A DNA stretch of 64,000 bases from Betaproteobacteria bacterium (GTDB lineage Bacteria > Pseudomonadota > Gammaproteobacteria > Burkholderiales > Usitatibacteraceae): positions 434,001-498,000 of the forward strand of contig JADJMI010000027.1 of the NCBI GenBank assembly GCA_016709665.1. Reading direction: 5' to 3'. Position numbers and translations under genes: made by a program. The notes under the pieces were generated by a model. The model saw only the letters and a program-made list of their open reading frames with translations. It was not told where the DNA came from and did not search any database. Each line of letters opens with the position of its first letter. The first letter of the stretch is position 1. Shown here in pieces: positions 34,308-43,476 of the stretch.

Positions 34308-36338
34308 TTAGAGCGAAGCCGCGAGGCGGCTGCCCTCCTCGATCGCGCGCTTGGCGTCGAGCTCGCCGGCGAAGCTCGCCCCGCCGATGACGTGGGGCTT
34401 GCGCCCCGCTTCGCCCAGGGGCCCCTCGAGCTCGCGCAGGGATTCCTGTCCGGCGCAGATCACGACGGTATCCACCTCGAGGACCGTGCCTTTCTCGCGC
34501 TTCTCGCCGAAGCTGAGGGCGAGCCCCTTCGGGACGACCCCCTCGTAGTTCACGCCCGAGAGCATTTCCACCCGCTTCATCTTGAGGGCGGCGCGGTGGA
34601 TCCAGCCCGTGGTCTTTCCGAGTCCCGCGCCCGGCTTCGAGGCCTTGCGCTGCAGCAAGGTGACCTGCCGTGCCGGGGGCGAAGGCTGCGGCTTCACGCC
34701 CTCCACCCCGCCGCGCGCGACGGACGGATCGCCCACGCCCCACTCGCGGCGCCAGGCGTCGATGTCGAGCGCGGGGGAATGGCCGTCGTGCACGAGGAAC
34801 TCCGCCACGTCGAAACCGATGCCCCCGGCGCCCACCACGGCCACGCGCGCGCCGGCGACCTTGGCACCCGTGAGGATCTCGATGTAGCTCGCCACCCGGG
34901 GGTCGTCGCCTCCCGGGATCCCGGGGTCGCGCGGGACGACGCCCGTGGCGAGAACCACCTCGTCGTAGCCCGCGAGGTCCGCGGCGGCGGCGCGCCGGCC
35001 CAGGTGCAATCGCACGCCCGTCACTTCGAGCCGGCGGCGGAAGTACCGGATCGTCTCGTGGAATTCCTCCTTGCCCGGAATGCGCTTGGCGTAATTGAAC
35101 TGCCCGCCGATCTCGCCGGCGGCCTCGAAGAGGTCCACCTCGTGCCCGCGCTCGGCGGCGACGCTCGCGCAGGCGAGGCCGGCCGGGCCCGCCCCCACCA
35201 CGGCGATGCGCTTGCGCGCACCGGCGGGCCGGTAGACCAGTTCCGTCTCGCGGCCCGCGCGCGGGTTCACCAGGCAGCTGGCGAGCTTCCTCTCGAACAC
35301 GTGGTCCAGGCACGCCTGGTTGCAGGCGATGCAGGTGTTGATCTCGTCCGCGCGGCCCGCCGCGGCCTTGCGGACGAACTCCGCGTCCGCGAGCAGCGGC
35401 CGGGCCATGGAGACCATGTCCGCGCAGCCGTCCCGCAGCAGGCCGTCTGCCACCGCCGGGTCGTTGATGCGATTCGTCGTGCACAGGGGAATCGCGACCT
35501 CGCCCTTCAGGCGCTTCGTCACCCACGCGAAGGCCGCCCTCGGCACGCTCGTCGCGATGGTGGGAATGCGCGCCTCGTGCCAGCCGATGCCGGTGTTGAT
35601 GATCGTGGCACCCGCCTTCTCGACGGCTTTCGCGAGCATGACCACCTCGTCCCAGGTGCTGCCGCCGGGCACGAGGTCCAGCATCGACAGGCGGTAGATC
35701 ACGATGAAGTCCGGCCCGACCTTCTCGCGGATGCGCGAGACGATCTCCACCGGCAGGCGCATGCGCTTCTCGTAGGTGCCGCCCCAGTCGTCCGTGCGGC
35801 GGTTGGTGTGCGCCGCCAGGAACTCGTTGATGAAGTAGCCTTCGCTGCCCATCACCTCCACGCCGTCGTACCCCGCGTCGCGGGCGAGCGCCGCGCAGCG
35901 CACGAAGGCGCGGATCTGGCGCTCGATGCCGGCGGGGGTGAGCTCGCGCGGCGTGAAGCGGCTGATGGGCGACTTGATGCGCGAGGGCGCGACGGCGAGG
36001 GGCGAGTAGCTGTAACGACCGCCGTGCAGGATCTGCAGCGCGATCTTCCCGCCCTCCGCATGGACGGCGGCCGTGATGGGCGCGTGCGCCCGGGCCGCGG
36101 CGCTCGAGGCGAGCGTCGAGCCGAAGGGCGTGAGCCAGCCCTCGATGTTGGGCGCGAAGCCGCCGGTGACGATGAGGCCGACCCCGCCCCGGGCCCTTTC
36201 GGCGAAGTACGCGGCGAGCTGCGCGAAGTGCTTCTGCTTGTCCTCGAGCCCGGTGTGCATCGAGCCCATCAGGACGCGGTTGGCGAGGGTGGTGAAGCCG
36301 AGGTCGAGGGGCGCGAGAAGGTGGGGATAGGCGGTCAC
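34308..36338 (-). CDS. fadH: NADPH-dependent 2,4-dienoyl-CoA reductase
   Basis: A 676-residue flavoprotein of the old yellow enzyme/FadH type for beta-oxidation of unsaturated fatty acids. The N-terminal TIM barrel (1-330) binds FMN, with ALQILHGGRYSY and an active-site HTNRRTDDWGGTYEKRM. The [4Fe-4S] cysteines are in CIACNQACLDHVFERKLASC. The C-terminal half has two dinucleotide folds, RIAVVGAGPAGLACASVAA for FAD and RVAVVGAGGIGFDVAEFL for NADPH. Length matches E. coli FadH (672). It is a single-gene unit, convergent with the aminotransferase gene; the 27-nt gap has only a weak 5-bp stem. Confidence 0.93.
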   Translation of the reverse strand: MTAYPHLLAPLDLGFTTLANRVLMGSMHTGLEDKQKHFAQLAAYFAERARGGVGLIVTGGFAPNIEGWLTPFGSTLASSAAARAHAPITAAVHAEGGKIALQILHGGRYSYSPLAVAPSRIKSPISRFTPRELTPAGIERQIRAFVRCAALARDAGYDGVEVMGSEGYFINEFLAAHTNRRTDDWGGTYEKRMRLPVEIVSRIREKVGPDFIVIYRLSMLDLVPGGSTWDEVVMLAKAVEKAGATIINTGIGWHEARIPTIATSVPRAAFAWVTKRLKGEVAIPLCTTNRINDPAVADGLLRDGCADMVSMARPLLADAEFVRKAAAGRADEINTCIACNQACLDHVFERKLASCLVNPRAGRETELVYRPAGARKRIAVVGAGPAGLACASVAAERGHEVDLFEAAGEIGGQFNYAKRIPGKEEFHETIRYFRRRLEVTGVRLHLGRRAAAADLAGYDEVVLATGVVPRDPGIPGGDDPRVASYIEILTGAKVAGARVAVVGAGGIGFDVAEFLVHDGHSPALDIDAWRREWGVGDPSVARGGVEGVKPQPSPPARQVTLLQRKASKPGAGLGKTTGWIHRAALKMKRVEMLSGVNYEGVVPKGLALSFGEKREKGTVLEVDTVVICAGQESLRELEGPLGEAGRKPHVIGGASFAGELDAKRAIEEGSRLAASL

Positions 36339-36414
36339 GGGGCGGGGCTTGGAATGGGCGCCGCCCGGGCCCGCCCCGAAGGACGGCCGCGCGAGGCGCG
36401 AAGCCCCAAGGTTA

Positions 36415-37050
36415 TCAGGCGCCGGGCGCCTGCGCGGCGGCCGAGCGGCCGCGGCCTTCCGTCTTGGCGGTGAACAGGCCGCGCGAGGCGATCTCCACCA
36501 GCGATTGCGGCGAATCCAGGCCCGGGGCCCGTTCGGCCACCCCGATGCTCACGCTCGCCTGCCAGAACCCGCCGTCGAAGGCCACGAACTCCTCGGACAC
36601 CGCGACGCGGATCTTTTCGGCCGTCCGAAGGGCGCCGTCGAGCGGCGTGCCCGGCAGGATCACGAGGAACTCGTCGCCGATGAGGCGCCCGGCCCTGTCG
36701 TCGGTGCGCAAGGTGGCGGCCATGACGCGCGCGACGCGCTCGAGCGCGCGGTCGCCGGCGGGCGGGCCGAAGGCGTCGTTCACGTTCGACAGGCCGTCCA
36801 CGTCGACGAGCAGCACCGACAGCGGCGTCTCGCCGGTGCGGTCCTCGTCCCAGGCCTCGTCGAGCAGTTCCATCACCGCGCGCCGGTTGGCGAGCCCCGA
36901 GAGGGCGTCGATGCGGTCGCGGCGGTCCAGTCGCCGGCAGGCGTCGTCGAGCAGGATCGTGAGTTCCCCCACGAATTCCTCGAGCGCGCGGATGCGCTTC
37001 GCGGTCTCTCTGTCGGTCGGGTATGCGGCGACTTCGCAGGCGCGGTCCAT
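36415..37050 (-). CDS. Small diguanylate cyclase-like protein with IGDEF motif
   Basis: A 211-residue soluble protein: an N-terminal helix (about 1-45) and one GGDEF domain. The signature reads RLIGDEFLVILPG, so the first glycine of GGDEF is isoleucine, while the catalytic Asp-Glu pair is kept. An R-x-x-D inhibitory site (RTDD) lies five residues before it. The DVDGLSNVNDAFGPPAGD segment replaces the usual DxDxFKxxND and GH residues, so activity is uncertain. The ATG at 37050 is chosen because the upstream frame runs into the tRNA gene. It is a single gene between fadH and tRNA-Leu. Confidence 0.8.
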   Translation of the reverse strand: MDRACEVAAYPTDRETAKRIRALEEFVGELTILLDDACRRLDRRDRIDALSGLANRRAVMELLDEAWDEDRTGETPLSVLLVDVDGLSNVNDAFGPPAGDRALERVARVMAATLRTDDRAGRLIGDEFLVILPGTPLDGALRTAEKIRVAVSEEFVAFDGGFWQASVSIGVAERAPGLDSPQSLVEIASRGLFTAKTEGRGRSAAAQAPGA

Positions 37051-37201
37051 GGTCAGGCTCTCTCCGATTCGTCGTGACGGGGCATTCCGATGTCGCTGCT
37101 TGCCCCTTCCAGACGATTCTGCGAAAGGCATGAGCCTCGCGATACGGCGAACAGAGGGATGAAAGCCTGCCATCTCCCGATGGCCGCTCGCCGGCCGGAG
37201 G

Positions 37202-37288
37202 TGGTGCCCGGGGCGGGACTCGAACCCGCACACCCTTTCGGATTGGGGATTTTAAGTCCCCTGCGTCTACCGGTTTCGCCACCCGGGC
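37202..37288 (-). tRNA. tRNA-Leu (anticodon UAA)
   Basis: The minus strand folds as an 87-nt tRNA with a 7-bp GCCCGGG/CCCGGGC acceptor stem and an encoded CCA end (37202-37204). The anticodon arm GGGGA-CTTAAAA-TCCCC carries TAA. It has a variable arm of class II type (about 15 nt) and GGTTCGAGTCC in the T arm. The long variable arm and UAA anticodon identify leucine. No integrase or attachment site is seen beside it. Confidence 0.95.
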
Positions 37289-37387
37289 CGGGTGTGGCGG
37301 GACGAACCCCGCCCTCGCGCTCAAGCGGGTAATCGGAACGCGGCGGGGCTCGGCGAAGGCATGGCCGGGAGTCTACACGCGGGCCGG

Positions 37388-40300
37388 TCAGGCCGGCGCG
37401 TCCTCGGGCGGAAGCGTCGCGCGGATGGCCGAGAGCTCCGTCACCAGCGCGGCGAACTCCGGGCCCAGCACGGCATAGCGCTCGCGGGCCGGGTCGACCT
37501 CCCCGGCCTTCAGGCGCTGCTCGATCTCGTAGGCCAGGTCCCCCAGGCGCGGCATCGCCATGGTGCGGAACGAGCCCACGAGCGTGTGGGCGGTGCGCTT
37601 GCCGGTGTCGCAATCGCCGCGGCCCAGTTGCTCGCCGAGTTCCTCCATGCGCGCCGGCTGCACCTCGAAGAAGAGATCGATCAGCTTCGCGAAGAGCGCG
37701 GGGTCGTCGCCGATGCTCTCCTCGAAAGCGGCTCGCTCGAAATGGGGGGGCGACGGGGAAGCGGGGGTTGGCGGGATCTCGGCGGGCATGGGGTCCTCCG
37801 GCGCTCCGGGCGAAGCGGGCGCGGCGACGGCCGCCGCCCGGTGGGGGGCGCGGCGCTCGAGCACCGCGAAGAGTTCGACGGGGTTCACCGGCTTGGCGAG
37901 GTAGTCGTCCATGCCGGCGGCCAGGCACATGGCGCGGTCGCTCTCGTGCGCGTGGGCCGTGAGGGCGATGATGGGCACGTGCTGGCCGAGCGGCCCCTGG
38001 TGCTCGCGGATCTTGCGGGTGGACTCGAGCCCGCCCATCTCGGGCATCTGCACGTCCATGAGCACGATGTCGAAGGCACGGGCCTTCACCAGGTCGAGCG
38101 CCTCGCGGCCGTCGCCCGCGACGCTCACCTTGCAGCCGCCCTTCTCCAGCAACCGCCGGATGAGCAGCTGGTTCACGGGGTGGTCCTCCGCGACGAGGAT
38201 CTCGAGGCCCGCCGCATGGGCGAGCGCCGAGGCCGCCGACTCGTCCGTCGCCGGCACGTCGCGCAGCCCCTGCGCGCGCTCGGCTTCCTCCACGAGGTTC
38301 GACTCGAGGATGGGCTTTCGCACCACGCCCACGCCCGGAATCGCGGTGCCGAGCGTATCCATCGGCCGCATCACGATGACGCGGGGCGAAGGCTCGAGCC
38401 CCGCGACGAACGCCGCCGGATCCGGCCCGGCGACCGAGGCCTCCAGCAGGACGATGCCGAAGGGCTTGCCGTCGCGCGCGCCCTCCTCGAGCATCGCCCG
38501 CCCCGCCGGTCCTTCCGCGACGGCATCGGCCTCGGCACCGAGGTAGTTCGCGAGACGGCGCACCTGGCTTCGCGCGAGTTCGTGCGGCTCCACGACGAGG
38601 ACCCGGCGGCCGTGCAGCGAGGGCGACCGGGGCGGCGCGGGCGCCGCCTCGCCGCGGACGGGCACCGCGAAGGAGAAGGTGCTGCCCACGCCGACCGAGC
38701 TCCTCACCTGGATCGCCCCTCCCATGAGGGCCACCAGGCGCGTGGAAATGGCGAGCCCGAGCCCGGTGCCGCCGTAGCGGCGGGTGATCGACTGGTCGGC
38801 CTGCGAGAAGGCCTCGAAGACCTCGCCCTGGCGATCCTCGGGGATGCCGATGCCGCTGTCGGAGATCGCGAAGCGCAGCTTCGGCTCCGGCCCGCCGAGG
38901 CGCTGCAGGGACAGCGACACGTAGCCCGCGGACGTGAACTTGACGGCATTGCCCAGCAGGTTCACCAGAACCTGCTTCAGGCGCATCGGGTCGCCGACCA
39001 CGCGGGAGGGCGCGTCGGCGGCGACGTCCACCACGAACTCGAGCCCCTTCTGCTGCGCCCGCATGGCCTGCAGGCGCGCGACCTCCTCCACCACCTCGCG
39101 CGGGGAATACTCCACCGCGTCGAGCGTGAGGCGGTCGGCCTCGATCTTCGAGAGGTCCAGGATGTCGTTGATGATGTCGAGGAGCGAGTCGGCCGAGGAC
39201 TGCACGAGCTCCAGGTACTGGCGCTGGTCGCGCCCCAGCGGGCCCTCGAGCGCGAGGCGCGTCATGCCGATGATGCCGTTCATCGGCGTGCGGATCTCGT
39301 GGCTCATGTTGGCGAGGAAGGTGCTCTTCGCCTCGTTGGCGCGCTCGGCGGCCTCCTTCGCCTCCAGCACCTGCTGCTGGGCGTTGCGCGCCGCGGTCAT
39401 GTCGACGAAGGTGCCGATGAGCCCGGCGATCGTGCCGTCGTCCTTGCGGAAGGGCACCTTCGTGAGGAGCGTGTGCCGGCGCTCGCCCGAGGCACCCACC
39501 ACGGAATCCTCCACCGTCACGGCCTTGCCGCGCTGCAGGACCTCGCGCTCCTGGGCGAAGTAGCGCTCGGCGACGTCCGGGGTGACGAGGTCGAGCACCG
39601 TGCGGCCCACGACCTGCGAGCGGTCGAGGCTCATGAACTCCTCCCAGGCGCGGTTCACCGAGAGGAACTCGCCGGCGAGGTTCTTCACGAAGATGGGCGT
39701 GGGCACCGCGTCGAGCAGCTCGCGCGTGAAGCGCAGCTGGTCCGCGAGGCCCTGCTGGGCGCGCCGCGCCTCCGTCACGTCGTCGAGGGTGCCGGCGATG
39801 CCGACCTGCTCGCCGTGGGTGTCGATGATGTGGCGCGCCGTGAAGCGCACGCGCTTTTCCTCGCCCCCGGCAGACACGAGCGCCGCGTCGACGGGGGGCG
39901 GCAACTGCCCGGTCTCGAGCAGGCCCGGCAGCCGCGCCACCATCTGCGCTACGGGGTCGCGGTCGGGGTCGGCGACGAGCGAATCGAGCTTCGCGCCGAT
40001 GAGCTGCTCGAGCGAGACGCCGGTGATGGCGGCGAACGCGGAGTTGGCGAAGGTGATCTCGCCGCGGATGTTCGTCTGGTAGATGCCTTCCCGGATGGAT
40101 TCCACCACGCGCCGGTACTTGCGCTCGCTCTCGCGAAGGGCCTCCTCGGCGCGCTTGCGCATCGAGATGTCCTGCAGGAACGCCGTGAACACCGGCGGCC
40201 CCTCGCCCTTGCCGACCCGCGTCACCGCCACCTGCAGCGGGATCTCCGTGCCGTCCGATCGCTGGCCGGTCATCTCGAGGTGGCGGTCCAGGCCGAAGCC

Positions 40301-41533
40301 CTGCTCGAGCGTGAGGAACGGGTTCATGAAGACGCGCGCGTCGTCCCGGGCGAAGGGCGGGACGATGAGCTCGGTAACCGAGCGGCCGAGCGCCTCCTCG
40401 CGCGGCAGGCGGAAGACCCGCTCGGCCGCGGCGTTCCACTCGAGCACCTTGCCGGCCTGGTCGAGCACCAGGATGGGGTCGATGGCGGTGTCGAGGACGG
40501 CCTGGCTGCGCGCGCCGCTCTCGAGCAGTTTCGCGCGCACGCTCGCGTAGCGCGATTCGCCGCGCTCGCGGTCGCGAAGGCCCGTCACCGCCGTCCAGGA
40601 GAGCACGAGGCTCACGGTGGCGAGCGCGAAGCCGAAGAGCATCATGGTGCGCGCGCTGGCCGTCCACGCCGCGAGCGCGTGCGCCTGGTTCACTTCCACC
40701 GCGACGACCACCGGCCAGGACCGCGAGGCCCGGAAGGCCGTGTAGCCTTCGGCGCCGGCGATGCCGGCGCCGTGCAGGTCCCCGCTTTCCCGGCCCGGCA
40801 GCCACTCGGTGAACAGGGGCGAGGCGAGCTTCGCCGTCGCCGCCGCCGGGGCCAGCAGGCCGCTGCCCGCGATGGGCGTTCCGTCGTAGGCGGCGAGCAC
40901 GACGCCGGCGCCCGCGTCGGGCACGGCGAGGGCGAACTGGTTGGCGAAATAGTCCGGGTTCACCGCCGCGACGACCACCCACGGCGTGCCGTCGGGGTGG
41001 CGTACCGTCCGCGCCATCGGCAGGTAGCGCAGCTTCTCGCCCGGCGGGCCCTCGACCGCGAGATCCCGGCCGGGCTCCGGCGCGAGGAGCGCCGTGCGAC
41101 CCGCGCCCGCCGCCGGCTGCGCGGGCGGGGCTTTCCAGGCCTTGCCGACGTTCTGCGCGGTGGAACTCGCGACGATGCGCCCGTCGGCGTTCACCACCGA
41201 CACGCTGCGCACGTACGGCGAATGCCGCGTGGTCTCGGCGAGGATCTCCTCGAGGTGCCCCGTGCGGACGCCCTTGGGCGCCTGGAGGGCGTCCTCCACC
41301 ACGGAGAGCGAGAGATCCACCGTCCCCAGCGTCCGGGTGACCGATTCCTCGAGCAGCCGCGCGGCGAAGGCGTTGCTGCCGCGGATGGACTCGATGCTGG
41401 TCTGCCGGTCGCGCCAGGCCTCGAGGGCCGGCAGCGCGACCGCGAGCAGGACCAGCGCCGCGCCGAACACCATCACCGCCGTGCTCGAGGCGACGCCCTG
41501 GAAGACCCCCCGGTGGCTCGCTTCGTCCTTCAT
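37388..41533 (-). CDS. Hybrid sensor histidine kinase (Cache-like, 3 PAS, HisKA, two receivers, Hpt)
   Basis: A 1381-residue membrane kinase. Membrane helices lie at about 18-38 and 296-316, with a periplasmic Cache-like domain between them. Three PAS domains follow (about 350-700). The phospho-accepting His is in MSHEIRTPMNGIIGM (about 744). The ATPase domain has NLLGNAVKFTS and GGTGLGLAIS. A first receiver-like domain lies at about 975-1090; its expected phospho-Asp is Glu (GIVLLEAS), so it is degenerate. A second receiver has VLMDVQMPEMGG (Asp about 1159). The C-terminal Hpt has AHTLVGSF. It overlaps the upstream solute-binding protein gene by 4 nt. No DNA-binding partner gene is next to it. 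Confidence 0.9.
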   Translation of the reverse strand: MKDEASHRGVFQGVASSTAVMVFGAALVLLAVALPALEAWRDRQTSIESIRGSNAFAARLLEESVTRTLGTVDLSLSVVEDALQAPKGVRTGHLEEILAETTRHSPYVRSVSVVNADGRIVASSTAQNVGKAWKAPPAQPAAGAGRTALLAPEPGRDLAVEGPPGEKLRYLPMARTVRHPDGTPWVVVAAVNPDYFANQFALAVPDAGAGVVLAAYDGTPIAGSGLLAPAAATAKLASPLFTEWLPGRESGDLHGAGIAGAEGYTAFRASRSWPVVVAVEVNQAHALAAWTASARTMMLFGFALATVSLVLSWTAVTGLRDRERGESRYASVRAKLLESGARSQAVLDTAIDPILVLDQAGKVLEWNAAAERVFRLPREEALGRSVTELIVPPFARDDARVFMNPFLTLEQGFGLDRHLEMTGQRSDGTEIPLQVAVTRVGKGEGPPVFTAFLQDISMRKRAEEALRESERKYRRVVESIREGIYQTNIRGEITFANSAFAAITGVSLEQLIGAKLDSLVADPDRDPVAQMVARLPGLLETGQLPPPVDAALVSAGGEEKRVRFTARHIIDTHGEQVGIAGTLDDVTEARRAQQGLADQLRFTRELLDAVPTPIFVKNLAGEFLSVNRAWEEFMSLDRSQVVGRTVLDLVTPDVAERYFAQEREVLQRGKAVTVEDSVVGASGERRHTLLTKVPFRKDDGTIAGLIGTFVDMTAARNAQQQVLEAKEAAERANEAKSTFLANMSHEIRTPMNGIIGMTRLALEGPLGRDQRQYLELVQSSADSLLDIINDILDLSKIEADRLTLDAVEYSPREVVEEVARLQAMRAQQKGLEFVVDVAADAPSRVVGDPMRLKQVLVNLLGNAVKFTSAGYVSLSLQRLGGPEPKLRFAISDSGIGIPEDRQGEVFEAFSQADQSITRRYGGTGLGLAISTRLVALMGGAIQVRSSVGVGSTFSFAVPVRGEAAPAPPRSPSLHGRRVLVVEPHELARSQVRRLANYLGAEADAVAEGPAGRAMLEEGARDGKPFGIVLLEASVAGPDPAAFVAGLEPSPRVIVMRPMDTLGTAIPGVGVVRKPILESNLVEEAERAQGLRDVPATDESAASALAHAAGLEILVAEDHPVNQLLIRRLLEKGGCKVSVAGDGREALDLVKARAFDIVLMDVQMPEMGGLESTRKIREHQGPLGQHVPIIALTAHAHESDRAMCLAAGMDDYLAKPVNPVELFAVLERRAPHRAAAVAAPASPGAPEDPMPAEIPPTPASPSPPHFERAAFEESIGDDPALFAKLIDLFFEVQPARMEELGEQLGRGDCDTGKRTAHTLVGSFRTMAMPRLGDLAYEIEQRLKAGEVDPARERYAVLGPEFAALVTELSAIRATLPPEDAPA

Positions 41534-42357
41534 GGCGTGGCGAGGATGGGCTCGAGGCCGTGCCGCGCGGCGGCGGCGCGCAGCCGGCCGTCGGCCTTGG
41601 CCGCGGTGACGAAGGCGTCCACCCGCGCGAGCCACCCGCGCTGGCCCTTCTTCACGGCATAGCCGTAGGGGAGCCGGTGGAACGGCGCGGGCGGGGGCAC
41701 GAGCCGCGCCCAGTCGGCGTTGTCGATGAGGCGCCGGCTGTACGGGTAGTCGGTCATGAAGACGTCCACGCGGCCGGACTCGAGTTCCTCCTCGCGCGTG
41801 CGCGGCGGGCTCACCACCACGAGCGTCGCCTGCCGCAGCCGCTCGCGCATCACCGGCTCCATGAAGGTGCCGGCCTGCACGGCCACGCGCACGCCGGGGC
41901 GGTCGATGTCGTTCCATTCGCGCACCACGCGGCTCGACTTCGTGGCGACCCCGTAGATGTCGCTCACGAGGACGTCCTGCGTGAAGTCGAGGGCGGCGAC
42001 GCGGGCCGGCAGCTTGCCCACGGCGAACATGGCGACGTCGCACCGGTCGGCGTCGAGGTCCTTCACGAGCGCCGGGAACGAGGAGTCGACGAACTCGGCC
42101 TTCACGCCGAGATCGCGCGCGAACGCGTTCGCGAGGTCGATGTCCAGGCCGCCGAGCACGCCGGTCTTGGGATTGCGGAAGCTGATCCCGTAGTAGTCCG
42201 GCCAGATGCACACCCGAAGCGCCTGCCGCTCGCGGATGCGAACGAGCCGCTCGGGCGCCTGCGCGGACGCGGGAACGGCGGCGGCCAGGGCGAAGCCCGC
42301 GGCGAGCGCCGGGAGGAGGAACGGGACAAATCGGGGCACGAACCAAGGGTAGCGCAT
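41530..42357 (-). CDS. Periplasmic solute-binding protein, family 3 (SBP_bac_3)
   Basis: A 275-residue exported binding protein. A signal peptide (about 1-33) ends near VPASAQA. The mature part starts RIRERQALRVCIWPDYYGIS and contains GLDIDLANAFARDLGVKAEFVD, both typical of amino-acid-type binding proteins. No ABC permease or ATPase is nearby. Its stop overlaps the ATG of the hybrid kinase (ATGA), and it begins 48 nt after cheB, so it is probably in the che operon. It may therefore feed a ligand signal to the kinase rather than to a transporter. Similar domains are fused to the sensor in BvgS. Confidence 0.85.
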   Translation of the reverse strand: MRYPWFVPRFVPFLLPALAAGFALAAAVPASAQAPERLVRIRERQALRVCIWPDYYGISFRNPKTGVLGGLDIDLANAFARDLGVKAEFVDSSFPALVKDLDADRCDVAMFAVGKLPARVAALDFTQDVLVSDIYGVATKSSRVVREWNDIDRPGVRVAVQAGTFMEPVMRERLRQATLVVVSPPRTREEELESGRVDVFMTDYPYSRRLIDNADWARLVPPPAPFHRLPYGYAVKKGQRGWLARVDAFVTAAKADGRLRAAAARHGLEPILATP

Positions 42358-42405
42358 TCGCCCCACGCCGTCGTGCGCCGGGTCAAGGCCGGCCGGGCCC
42401 ACCGC

Positions 42406-43467
42406 CTAGACGCGCACGTGGTGTCCGACGTTCTCGGAAAGCCAGCCCATGAGGCGCCCGGCGATCGCCTCGAGGGGCAGCACCTCGTCCGTCGCGCCGA
42501 CGGCGATCGCCTCGCGGGGCATGCCGAAGACGACGCACGAGGCCTCGTCCTGGGCCAGGTTGAAGGCGCCCGCCCGCTTCATCTCGAGCATGGCGTCGGC
42601 CCCGTCGCGCCCCATGCCCGTGAGCATCACGCCCAGGGCGTTGGCGCCGGCCACGCGGGCCACGGAGCGGAAGAGCACGTCGACGGACGGTCGGTGCCGG
42701 TTGACGGGCTCGCCCTCCCAGACGCGCGCGACGTAGTTGGCGCCGCTCTTCTCGATGGCGAACTGCATGCCGCCGGGCGCGACGTAGGCGTGGCCGGGCA
42801 GGATGCGTTCGCCCTCCTCCGCCTCCTTCACGGCCATGCGCGCGAGGCTGTCGAGCCGCTGCGAGAAGCTCTTCGTGAAGCCCGGCGGCATGTGCTGCGT
42901 GATCACGACGGCCGGGCCGTCGCCCGGCAAGCCGCAGAGCACCGTGCGGATCGCCTCGGTGCCGCCCGTGGAGGCGCCCACCGCGATGATCTTCTCCGTG
43001 CCCTTGCGGCCGGCATAGGCCGCCACGGGCGCGCTGCGGGCCGGGGCCGGCGCGCGCTTCTGCACGCGCGCCTTCGAGGCGGCGCGGATCTTCTCGACGA
43101 TCTCGAGCGCGGCCTGGTCCAGGCCGTGCGCGATGCCCACGCGCGGCTTCGCCACGAAATCGACCGCGCCCAGCTCCAGGGCGCGGAACGTCGTCTCGGC
43201 GCCGCGCTCGGTGAGCGTGGAGACCATCACCACCGGGGTCGGCCGCAGCCGCATCAGGCGCTCGAGGAAGTCGAGGCCGTCCATGCGCGGCATCTCGACG
43301 TCGAGCGTGATCACGTCCGGGTCGAGCGCGCGGATCATCTCGCGCGCGGCGATCGGGTCGGGCGCCGCGCCGACCGTCTCGAGGTCGGGCTGGGCATTGA
43401 TGATCTGCGACAGGATTCCGCGCACCAGCGCCGAATCGTCCACCACCACCACGCGGGTCTTCGCCAT
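42406..43467 (-). CDS. cheB: Chemotaxis protein-glutamate methylesterase CheB
   Basis: A 353-residue response regulator/esterase. The receiver has VVVDDSALVRGIL and phospho-Asp D56 in VITLDVEMPRMDG. The C-terminal esterase has the nucleophile serine in VGASTGGTEAIR, a QHMPPGFTKSF histidine region and MLTGMGRDGADA with the catalytic Asp. It removes methyl groups from receptors and deamidates glutamines. It lies 9 nt after cheD. The operon also has cheR and two receptors. Confidence 0.96.
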   Translation of the reverse strand: MAKTRVVVVDDSALVRGILSQIINAQPDLETVGAAPDPIAAREMIRALDPDVITLDVEMPRMDGLDFLERLMRLRPTPVVMVSTLTERGAETTFRALELGAVDFVAKPRVGIAHGLDQAALEIVEKIRAASKARVQKRAPAPARSAPVAAYAGRKGTEKIIAVGASTGGTEAIRTVLCGLPGDGPAVVITQHMPPGFTKSFSQRLDSLARMAVKEAEEGERILPGHAYVAPGGMQFAIEKSGANYVARVWEGEPVNRHRPSVDVLFRSVARVAGANALGVMLTGMGRDGADAMLEMKRAGAFNLAQDEASCVVFGMPREAIAVGATDEVLPLEAIAGRLMGWLSENVGHHVRV

Positions 43468-43476
43468 CGCTCGCTC

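Noticed and set aside
37051..37201. GCCGTATC as a sigma28 -10 element for the IGDEF gene
   Set aside because: No matching -35 sequence at 14-16 nt spacing.
37202..37288. tRNA-Leu as an integration site of a mobile island
   Set aside because: No integrase, direct repeat of the tRNA end or foreign base composition is seen on either side.
37292..41662. An open frame of about 1450 codons antisense to the hybrid kinase
   Set aside because: The kinase frame is fully supported by domains, and the antisense frame has no recognisable motif.
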